Below, one piece after another: positions 37,840-46,100 of a stretch of 64,000 nt of DNA; position 1 is the stretch's first letter; every line of letters begins with the position of its first letter. Location: NCBI GenBank assembly GCA_943841885.1, contig CALSZZ010000001.1, forward strand, positions 186,001 to 250,000, written 5' to 3'. The position numbers and the translations under genes were made by a program. The notes under the pieces are model-generated. The model was given only the letters and a program-made list of their open reading frames with translations, did no database searches and was not told the origin of the DNA. The DNA comes from Candidatus Thalassarchaeaceae archaeon. GTDB lineage: Archaea > Thermoplasmatota > Poseidoniia > Poseidoniales > Thalassarchaeaceae.

Positions 37840-39951
37840 ATGAAAAAAAAAACTATTCATGTATTATTTGTCGTAATATTTTTTTTAATAACTATTTTTT
37901 CAGGTTGTTTAGAAAATGAAAATGATGATGATTATTTAGGAACGTTGGTAATCGCATATGAAATAAAAGAGAACTCTCTAGAAATTGATAGCAATCCACA
38001 AATATTATCAGATTATCTAACAGAGAAACTAAATTATGATGTATCAATATTTAGTGTGGATTCGGAAGGAGCGATGGTAGAGGCATTACGATTTGGAAAT
38101 GCAGATATCGCAATTATGGATGCTGGCTCTGCCTGGATGGGATGGCAACAATATAATTTAGGAGTTATGGCGGCAGATCTCAATATAGATGGTAGGACGT
38201 ATTATAATGCAAATGCCTGGGTACGTTCTGATAGTAATATTGCAGAAGCATTTCTAGATGAAAATCCATATTCAGACCCATTTGCACTTCTTTCTGGTAA
38301 GACTTCTTGTCATACTGGATGGTTAAATTCAGTAGGGATGTTGTTGCCAATGGGATTCTTGATTGGGCATGGATATGCTAATGTAATCGGTGAAGCAGAT
38401 GATGTAGAAACAATTAGAAATACAATTTATGGTTTCTTTAATTCTAATTCCTCGATACCCGAAATAGGGACTCCTTACTATGGGCATGCAGGGGCATTGA
38501 GATGTTTATCAGAAGAAGCTGGAGATGTAGCATTCATCGAGGAAAATACTGTAGATATAATGTGTAATAATATCGTTGAATCGGACAATGAAGAATGGTG
38601 CCTTGATATTGAAGACTATGTATCATTACCTGTGTTCGGTCAATCGCCTAGTCAATCGGTTGTATATAACCCATCGATATTAGATAATTCCTTAAGTGAT
38701 GAAATTACCAATATTCTTGTAAGTATGAAAAATGATCCTGCAGCATCTAATATACTCAATAATATACTAAATACTATTGGTTTTGAGGCCACTAACACTA
38801 CTTCCCATCTAGGCAGTTATTCTTCATTAATATCAAATATTCCAGGAATTTCAGCGTATTACAATGATAGATATGCCATTAATAGTACGTTATCTAGTTC
38901 CATCAAAGAGATTATAATTGCAATTGAAAACGTTGAAGAAAGTGCAAATAGTATTTACGACCCTCAAATTATTTCTGATTATCTACAAGAAATTTTAGGC
39001 GTAAAAGTTAGCCTATATAATGTTGAAAATGAAGGAGAAATAATTGAATCTTTAGCAACAGGAAACGCAGACATTGCAATCATGAATAGTAGTGCTTCTT
39101 GGATAGCATGGAAAGAGTTTGGATTGGTTGCTATGGCTGCAAAACAGGAATTAAATCAGCTTACATACAATAAACCAGTAGCTGTAATAAAAGAAAGTAG
39201 TATCATGGCATCAGCTTATCTAGATAACAAATTAGATACTAATCCTTATGCCCTTTTAGAAGGAAAAATCTCTTGTCATTCAGAATGGATGAGTTTGTCC
39301 GGAATGTTATTGCCAATGGGGTATCTAATTGAAAATAATTATGTAAAAAATATAGATAATACGGATGGGATTGGTTCTTTGAATAATACAATATTTGATT
39401 TCTTTAATTCAAATTCTTCGATACCTGAAATTGGCTCAGAATATTATGGAGATTTTGGTGCTTTGAAATGTCTTTCTGAGGATTTTGGAGAAATTGCTTT
39501 TGTTGAAGAAGGTACTTTAGAATTACATTGTGATAATGAAAATAAAGAAGATAATGTCGATTGGTGTCTTGATATAGATGAATATACTTTGCTGGAATTT
39601 AATAGTGAAATTCCCACTAGTGCATTAATATATAATCCCGAAAATTTAGATGTACAAAGTAGGACTGCAATCCTGAATGCATTTATTTCCCTGAATTATG
39701 AGATGTATGTTGAAAACTACTCCTTTGCAGGAAAAACATATACTGGTTGTTACGATATATCTATTCATGTAATTGATGAAGATTCCGAAAAGAAAACCTG
39801 TGGATCAGAAATTTTGAAGAATAATTTTGATTCTATTGGAATAGTTAGAGTTACTTCACAAGAACATCTAGGTTATTTTTCTGATTTAATTACAAATATT
39901 CCAGGTATCAGCGAATATTATTTACAACATTACCAAATTTCTAAAGAATAA
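37840..39951 (+). CDS. lipoprotein with two PhnD/transferrin-type substrate-binding domains
   Basis: 703 residues from ATG 37840, which has GGAGGG 6 bases before it and begins a clean lipoprotein signal (KKKTIHVLFVV..., lipobox FSGC); a start at 37783 would bury this signal. Two tandem type II periplasmic-binding domains follow (about 35-345 and 350-695), each with GNADIAIM, a S-W-x-(A/G)-W pattern, (T/I)SCH-x2-W, SGMLLPMG or VGMLLPMG, FFNSNSSIPEIG, ALxCLSE and NIPGIS(A/E)YY. The second domain carries an inserted GCYDISIHVIDED...C unit like the repeats of the FEA1-like lipoprotein. This fold is shared by PhnD, SsuA and transferrin. It probably delivers its ligand to the ABC transporter encoded next. 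Confidence 0.8.
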   Translation: MKKKTIHVLFVVIFFLITIFSGCLENENDDDYLGTLVIAYEIKENSLEIDSNPQILSDYLTEKLNYDVSIFSVDSEGAMVEALRFGNADIAIMDAGSAWMGWQQYNLGVMAADLNIDGRTYYNANAWVRSDSNIAEAFLDENPYSDPFALLSGKTSCHTGWLNSVGMLLPMGFLIGHGYANVIGEADDVETIRNTIYGFFNSNSSIPEIGTPYYGHAGALRCLSEEAGDVAFIEENTVDIMCNNIVESDNEEWCLDIEDYVSLPVFGQSPSQSVVYNPSILDNSLSDEITNILVSMKNDPAASNILNNILNTIGFEATNTTSHLGSYSSLISNIPGISAYYNDRYAINSTLSSSIKEIIIAIENVEESANSIYDPQIISDYLQEILGVKVSLYNVENEGEIIESLATGNADIAIMNSSASWIAWKEFGLVAMAAKQELNQLTYNKPVAVIKESSIMASAYLDNKLDTNPYALLEGKISCHSEWMSLSGMLLPMGYLIENNYVKNIDNTDGIGSLNNTIFDFFNSNSSIPEIGSEYYGDFGALKCLSEDFGEIAFVEEGTLELHCDNENKEDNVDWCLDIDEYTLLEFNSEIPTSALIYNPENLDVQSRTAILNAFISLNYEMYVENYSFAGKTYTGCYDISIHVIDEDSEKKTCGSEILKNNFDSIGIVRVTSQEHLGYFSDLITNIPGISEYYLQHYQISKE

Positions 39952-39985
39952 TGGAGAATTTGTCCCCCGACAATACCAAATAATG

Positions 39986-40003
39986 GTTTAGGGTCGCCTA
40001 AAC
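39986..40003. promoter_or_regulatory. DtxR/IdeR-like operator, box 3
   Basis: GTTTAGG-GTCG-CCTAAAC, 18-bp palindrome with the same core as boxes 1 and 2. It lies 28 bases before the ABC ATPase start, just downstream of a weak TATA-like CAAATAATG. Confidence 0.75.
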
Positions 40004-40030
40004 TTTCTACTAAACCTTGGTGACTACTGC

Positions 40031-40810
40031 ATGGATAATGATTTTACGTCAACTGAGGTTGTAAAAAGACCAATAGTTAAGTTACTGAACGTTGAAATAG
40101 GATATAAAAATAATGAAACCTTAGTAAAAATTCCTAATCTTGAGATATTTCCAGGAGAAATAGTAGCTATTGCTGGACCTTCTGGTGTTGGAAAAACTAC
40201 ATTATTGAGAACTATTGCAGGATTGGTAAAATCAATTTCTGGTAAAGTAGTGGTATGCGATAAGGAAATCCCATACAAACCCAAGAGAGGGATGGTTGGA
40301 TATATTCCACAACGGCTAGGACTAGTACGACATGCAAGTGTGATGCACAACGTTATGTTGGGAGCGAATGCAGGGCATAAAAATGAAATTAAATATGGAA
40401 ATAAATTTATTCAAAAGATTGTGAATTCTACATTATCATTTTTTCCTTCAGCAAAGGCGAAAATAAAATCTCATGAAGCGATTAGAAAAATGGGGTTATA
40501 TGATAAGATAAATGAGCCTATTCGAAGATTATCTGGAGGGCAACAAAGAAGAGTTGCAACAGCGAGAACTTTAGCTCAAGAGCCTGTATTAATCTTAGCA
40601 GATGAATTCCTCAGTGAATTAGATGAGGAAACGATGGGTGCTGTATTGAAAGGCGTAGTTGAATATATTAGAAGTAATAATGCAGCTTTACTTGTTGTGG
40701 AGCATGATGTATCTAGGGCCAAATCTATGGCAGATAGATTGTTAGTAATCGATGATGGACGTATAAATCCATTCATAACAGAAGTGACGATGTTGGAGGT
40801 TAAGCTATGA
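40031..40810 (+). CDS. ABC transporter ATP-binding protein (PhnC-like)
   Basis: A 259-residue importer ATPase: Walker A GPSGVGKTT near 48-56, Q-loop YIPQRLGLVRH near 95, ABC signature LSGGQQRRVATA near 167-178, Walker B LILADEFLSELDEE near 187-200 and the switch His in VVEHDVSRAKSMADR. The arrangement, including the long helical stretch (about 115-155) before the signature, is that of the PhnC/phosphonate family. It overlaps the permease gene by four bases. A metal-type operator precedes it, so an iron or metal-chelate substrate is more likely than phosphonate. Confidence 0.88.
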   Translation: MDNDFTSTEVVKRPIVKLLNVEIGYKNNETLVKIPNLEIFPGEIVAIAGPSGVGKTTLLRTIAGLVKSISGKVVVCDKEIPYKPKRGMVGYIPQRLGLVRHASVMHNVMLGANAGHKNEIKYGNKFIQKIVNSTLSFFPSAKAKIKSHEAIRKMGLYDKINEPIRRLSGGQQRRVATARTLAQEPVLILADEFLSELDEETMGAVLKGVVEYIRSNNAALLVVEHDVSRAKSMADRLLVIDDGRINPFITEVTMLEVKL

Positions 40811-41682
40811 TTACTTTGAAATTTAAAGTTATTTCTATTATTTTAATCATGATAATGTTTTCTTTTTCGATACTTAATGGGATGGTAGATGACTGGGGTA
40901 GATTATCAGGAGGTTTGGAGAATTTATTTATTTTCTTTGGTGAATCTTTATGGCCCCCTAATTGGAGAGTGATTGAACCTGAAGCCTATCCAGTTTGTAC
41001 GGCATATCCATATTTTGACTTTACTTGTTCAACTGCGTGGAAAGGAATGACAGAAACAATAAAAATAGCATTTGTTTCAACTATTTTTGGATCTCTTATA
41101 TCTTTACCCATATCAATTTTAGCTGCTCGTAATTTGAGTTCTCTTGGGATATCATATTTAGCAAGAGTTTTTTTAGCAGCCGCAAGAAGTTTGCCGAGTA
41201 TAATTTGGGCAATATTTTTTGTTATTTTAGTTGGTTTTGGCCCTCTCTCTGGAGTCTTGGCAATGACGATATACACTGTTGGTTATCTTGGAAAACTTCA
41301 GTATGAGGCCATAGAAGGGATGAATAGCATACCCCTTGAAGCTGCAAGATCTATGGGCCTATCAAAAATAGAAATAGCCACTGGAGTGGTGATACCCGAG
41401 ATGGCAAATAGTTTGATTTCTCAGATGATTTTTATGTTTGAATATAATGTTAGACATGGGACTGTAATTGGCATCGTTGGAGCGGGAGGGATTGGTTATT
41501 ACATCAATCTTTATCTTAAATTTCTTCAATACGATATGGTATTATCATATTTGATAATAATATTCATAGTAGTATTAATAATTGATTTCTTATCAATTAG
41601 TGCTAGATCTTATTTCAATGAAGAAGGAGATATATCAAAGCCTTCATGGTGGAATATAATTTTTCCTAATTTAAAAATGTAA
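40807..41682 (+). CDS. ABC transporter permease (PhnE-like)
   Basis: A 291-residue integral membrane protein with about six transmembrane helices. The family motif is visible: TIKIAFVSTIFGSLISLP near 80, ARSLPSIIWAIFFVILVG near 125, then the cytoplasmic coupling loop EAIEGMNSIPLEAARSMGLSK near 172-192 and VIPEMANSLIS, and IGIVGAGGIGYYINLYL near 221. This is a PhnE-type permease partner of the preceding ATPase, with an ATGA overlap. Together with the two upstream lipoproteins it makes a complete importer. Confidence 0.88.
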   Translation: MITLKFKVISIILIMIMFSFSILNGMVDDWGRLSGGLENLFIFFGESLWPPNWRVIEPEAYPVCTAYPYFDFTCSTAWKGMTETIKIAFVSTIFGSLISLPISILAARNLSSLGISYLARVFLAAARSLPSIIWAIFFVILVGFGPLSGVLAMTIYTVGYLGKLQYEAIEGMNSIPLEAARSMGLSKIEIATGVVIPEMANSLISQMIFMFEYNVRHGTVIGIVGAGGIGYYINLYLKFLQYDMVLSYLIIIFIVVLIIDFLSISARSYFNEEGDISKPSWWNIIFPNLKM

Positions 41683-41688
41683 AATAAA

Positions 41689-41937
41689 CTAGATATCGGA
41701 TGCGATAATTCTTATTTTTCCTTCTTTATATGATATCTGTATGTTATCTTTTACTTTGACAGTCAAGGCAGAAAGTGCCTCATAAACATTTTTTTCTGGA
41801 ACTTTGAATGCTTCTGCGGCACGTTTAGTCGACCAAGGTACTTCGGTAAAATCAGATGCAGCAATCCATTTCAACAGACGCAATTCGAATTCAGTAAGAT
41901 CAGTAAGAGCCAAATTCTTAACTCCTATATGATTCAA
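41689..41937 (-). CDS. small winged-helix-like protein
   Basis: 82 residues with a helix-turn-helix-like pattern (LTEFELRLLKWIAASDF, STKRAAEAFKVPEKNVYEALSAL) and a beta hairpin (IQISYKEGKIRIIA) that would form the wing. Its start overlaps the end of gpsA by 20 bases, so it is co-transcribed with gpsA. It is too short and of the wrong type to be the DtxR-family repressor expected for the neighbouring boxes. Target unknown. Confidence 0.6.
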   Translation of the reverse strand: MNHIGVKNLALTDLTEFELRLLKWIAASDFTEVPWSTKRAAEAFKVPEKNVYEALSALTVKVKDNIQISYKEGKIRIIASDI

Positions 41938-42934
41938 CCATTTTCCTTACAGCATCTTCCACTTCTAATTCTCCTTCTAATAAGGACCATAGAGAAGATA
42001 AGAAAGGGGCTTCGACGTCTATTTTGTTTGAATAATCTAAGAAAGACTTGGTAGCGCGTACACCTTCAGCAACCATATGCATTTCTGCTAATGCCGCATC
42101 TAAAGGCATCCCTGAGGCTAATTTCTCGCCCAGAGAGCGATTTCGACTTCGTGGGCTTGTTGAAGTTACATACAAATCTCCAATACCTGCCGGCCCGAAT
42201 GCAGTACGCCCTCCTGCACCCATCTTCTCAAGAAGGAAAATACCTTCACTATAACCGGCTAGAACTAAAGCAGCCTTTAGATTATCTCCCCCTATACTAT
42301 CCCTTAAACCATCAACCAGTCCACAGGCTAATGCAACCGTATTTTTGTATGCTCCCCACAATTCTGCCCCTATTGGATCTACAGCAGGAGTAAGAACTAA
42401 TGTACCTGTTGATAATCTCTCTGAGACACGTTCCGCTACTGATTTATCATGACAAGCCACTAATGCATTCGTAAGAACTCCTTTGGCTACTTCAGGTGCT
42501 ATGGTAGGACCTGTCATTACAACTACAGGATTATTTTTTCCAGCCTTAGATAATTTATTTTCCAATACCTGAGAAATTAATTCATAATCTTCAGATTCAG
42601 GCGCCAAACCTTTGGCTAAATCTACTATTACATGTGATGGCCTTAGATTATCTACCATTTTATCAAAAACAGAAATTATTACTGAACTAGGTAATGCCAT
42701 TATAATTAGTTCACAATTTTCTAAAATATCATTAATTTCCATGGTTGGTTGTAAACCTGATAAATCATATCCAGGTAGATATTTATGGTTTATACTTTCT
42801 TCCATTAATGATTTGTAAACATCATGTTCTATGGTCCAACCGGACACAGTGTGGCCATCTTCTATCCATATCTTGGCGAGAGCAGACCCCCAGTTACCTA
42901 GACCAACTACTCCTATTCGTGCCATATTAGTCAT
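41918..42934 (-). CDS. gpsA: NAD(P)-dependent glycerol-3-phosphate dehydrogenase, bacterial type
   Basis: It reduces dihydroxyacetone phosphate to sn-glycerol 3-phosphate. The 338-residue protein has the Rossmann motif GVVGLGNWGSALA near 8-20, VDLAKGLAPES, GPTIAPEVAKG, the active-site AYKNTVALACGLVDGL with Lys near 203, and GPAGIGDLYVTSTSPRSRNR near 252-271. This is the bacterial GpsA family, not the archaeal glycerol-1-phosphate dehydrogenase. Poseidoniia genomes have been reported to lack the latter and to carry this enzyme, which matters for the lipid divide. An alternative ATG lies at 42925. Confidence 0.94.
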   Translation of the reverse strand: MTNMARIGVVGLGNWGSALAKIWIEDGHTVSGWTIEHDVYKSLMEESINHKYLPGYDLSGLQPTMEINDILENCELIIMALPSSVIISVFDKMVDNLRPSHVIVDLAKGLAPESEDYELISQVLENKLSKAGKNNPVVVMTGPTIAPEVAKGVLTNALVACHDKSVAERVSERLSTGTLVLTPAVDPIGAELWGAYKNTVALACGLVDGLRDSIGGDNLKAALVLAGYSEGIFLLEKMGAGGRTAFGPAGIGDLYVTSTSPRSRNRSLGEKLASGMPLDAALAEMHMVAEGVRATKSFLDYSNKIDVEAPFLSSLWSLLEGELEVEDAVRKMVESYRS

Positions 42935-43025
42935 GTTGATGGTATTAACTCAACGTTATCATACTATGGGAAATGAACATGTAATACGTTGCCTTCTTGA
43001 CCATTAAGCGCTCGCACCTAAACAA

Positions 43026-43110
43026 GCAGGGGTACCCGAGTGGTCAAAGGGGCTGGGTTTAGGTCCCAGTGCGTAGTGCTTCGCAGGTTCAAATCCTGTC
43101 CCCTGCACCA
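43026..43110 (+). tRNA. tRNA-Leu (anticodon TAG)
   Basis: Class II tRNA: acceptor GCAGGGG/CCCCTGC, D arm with CCC/GGG, anticodon stem CTGGG/CCCAG around loop TTTAGGT (anticodon TAG), variable arm TGCG/CGCA, T arm GCAGG-TTCAAAT-CCTGT, discriminator A and encoded CCA. It ends 4 bases before the stop of the convergent giant protease gene. Confidence 0.93.
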
Positions 43111-43114
43111 GAAA

Positions 43115-46100
43115 TTATTCTAGTCTTATTCTTTTGGAACGGAATTTAGCAAGTTTTGTTTTCTGCCAATTAATCAATCTCATCCCCATCAAACTAAGGA
43201 ATAAAATACTCAATAAACTGATGGCATAAACTGAAGGAGGAAATGGCCTATTCTTGTCAAGGGGCCATTTATCTTCCACATCAAGGACTCCATCGCCGTC
43301 ATCATCTAAATCAACAAGATTGATTATATTATCATTATCTATATCTAAAAAGTCAACTTCTGTAAATACTGGAAGTATTGGTTCTCTTTCCTCTACGGCT
43401 CCTAGATTGGGATCTGCAATACAGCCAAGTAAATTACCAATAGCAAGTAAATGGGCGAAATTATCATCCGAGGGATTTAATCCTGGAACAAAAATACATT
43501 GATCCGCATTATTTCCAACGGTATCTCCATCGGAATCTGCCCATTCAAAAGGGTCGTTATCAAACAAATCAAAATTGTCTCCGATATTATCGCCATCAGT
43601 ATCATTCCATTCAGAAACATCTAATTCAAATGCATCTACAGAGTCATTATATCCATCATTATCATCGTCAATATCTAGATTGTTACCTAATGTATCTCCA
43701 TCTGTATCTAGATATTCAGAAGGATCTAGTGGGAAAGCATCACCCAATAGATTACAATTATCTATTACAATATCATAACTTGGATGACTAGTAGAGAGAT
43801 TTATTAAATCTGAAGGATAAATTAATGGATAAGAAATTGGAAGGTATGCAAGGACTGAAGGGTGATCTATTGAAACCGGAGCCCCATTGGAATTAGTAAT
43901 AATAACAGAACCTATATCATGATTTTGTCCATAATATAGATTAGAATTATCTGTGAAAGATGTTCCAGTATTAGTATCACAGATTCCATCTCCATCATCA
44001 TCAGCATCGAAATTATCTCCTAACATATCTCCATCATAGTCTGTCCATTCATATCTATTATAAGGGAATGTATCAAAATTATCTGTTCGACCATCATCAT
44101 CATCATCATCATCAGTATTATCTCCTATCCCATCAGAGTCAGTATCTGCCCATTCGAATTGGTTCAAAGGAAATGGATCCAAGGGTTGTATTTCAAAAAT
44201 AATATTTCCATTGGAATCTAAAACTGGTGCTAAATAAGTATCATTTACACCATCATTATCATCATCAGCATCGATATTATCTGGTATGTTATCGCCATCT
44301 GTATCTGCATATACATTTGGATCTAGGGGGTCGAAATCACTGGCATCATCTACTCCATCCCCATCATCATCAGCATCAATATAGTCTGGAATGAAGTCCC
44401 CATCCGTATCCAAAATACAATCTGTGAAAGAGTTAGAGGCCAACTCAATTGTAGATGACAACTCAGGACATGAAATTTGTCCTGTTGCTTGATCGGTATC
44501 GACATAATATCCTTTAGCCGCAGGAAGGCAATCTGCTTGCCCCTCTACATTAGAATAGTAACCAACTGTACATGAGATTTGACCTGTAGATGCGGCATCT
44601 GGGACACTAAATCCTCTAGATGCCAAGATACACGATGTTTGCCCGGAATCTGGTTGATAGGTACCTGATTCACAAGCAGTTTGAGAACCTGAACCATGAT
44701 TTAAATTAACTAAGTCTGGAGAATTACTATCTATTATATCGCCGTTTCCAAGTTGCCCATTTGAATTAAGGCCCCAGCAATATAAAGTAGCATCATCAAA
44801 GATAGCACAAGAATGTCTATGCCCAACAGAAATTGACATGACAGATCTATCATCTGGAATTGATACCATTTCAGCAGTATGTCTACTTATACTGGTCCCA
44901 TCTCCAAGTTGCCCTCGAGAATTATCTCCCCAGCAAATTATCTGGTTATCCTCTAGCAGAGAACAAGTATGATGAAAACCTGATGCAATATTAGAAGGCA
45001 ATTGTGAATCAGAAAGTTGCATCTGTGTTGGAGTATTGGAATTTTCTAATTCGGCATTACCTATTTGTCCTGCTGAATTGAAACCCCAACAATATATAGA
45101 ATTATTAATCAATACTGCACATGTATGAAAAGAACCACTGTCCAAAGATTTAGTTTCATACTCAGAGTCAAGTGAAATTCCAACAGGCTCTAATTTCCTG
45201 TCATTACTACCATCTCCTAATTGACCATGCCAATTGTCCCCCCAACAGCTTACTGATAAATTGTCCATTACAACACAAGTATGGTAAGAACCAGCAGAAA
45301 TTGTAATTGCATTATTTCCATCTCCTAAAGAAACTGATTTGGGACTAGGACTATCGATAGTTGTGCCATCTCCTAATTGACCATTAGAATTACTCCCCCA
45401 GCACTTAACAGAATTATCATTTAAAATGGCACATGAATGAGTTTGTCCGAGTGAAATCCCTATTGCAGATTTTCCTGATCCTAAATTAATCAAAGTAGGT
45501 GTTGTCCTCTCAATTAACGTTCCATCTCCTAATTGACCATAAGAATTGCCTCCCCAGCACCTTAGCGTTCCATCATCAAAAATAGCACATGTATGCTCAG
45601 CTCCCGTTGATAATGATATGGCTGATTTTCCTAAAGGAGTAGCGGCAAGAATGGGAGATATACTATTGGTCCTAGTTCCATCTCCTAATTGTCCATTTTT
45701 ATTATCTCCCCAGCAACGAACAGAACCATCATCAAGGATTGCACATGAATGAGTATTTCCTGAATTTATAGAAGTTATTATTGGAACATTATAACCTGCA
45801 TCTGAACCTACACAATCTACAGAACTTTGTGAACCTGTATTTGGATTATAAGTTCCGCCAGAACATGCATACTGAGAACTAGAACCAGTGGTGTGGACAT
45901 AGTAACCAGGATTAGCGTCATCACACTTGTCCATTCCAGATAAAATTTGGAAAGTTCCAATCGAACATGGCTCTTGCGATGTAGCGCCATCACTGGAAAC
46001 ATAATAGCCTGGACTTGCAGGTATTTTGATTATACTACCAGGCACATTAACATAAAAACCAACTGTTGCAGGTTGGCAAGAATATCTTCCATATTCCCCT

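Noticed and set aside
40031-41682. Annotating the ABC transporter simply as phosphonate uptake
   Set aside because: No phosphonate-degrading genes are near, while metal-type operators and a FEA1-like lipoprotein are; the PhnC/PhnE naming is kept only as a family resemblance.
41689-41937. The 82-residue winged-helix protein as the repressor for the TTTAGG boxes
   Set aside because: It lacks the DtxR dimerisation and metal-binding domain and is coupled to gpsA rather than to the transport genes.
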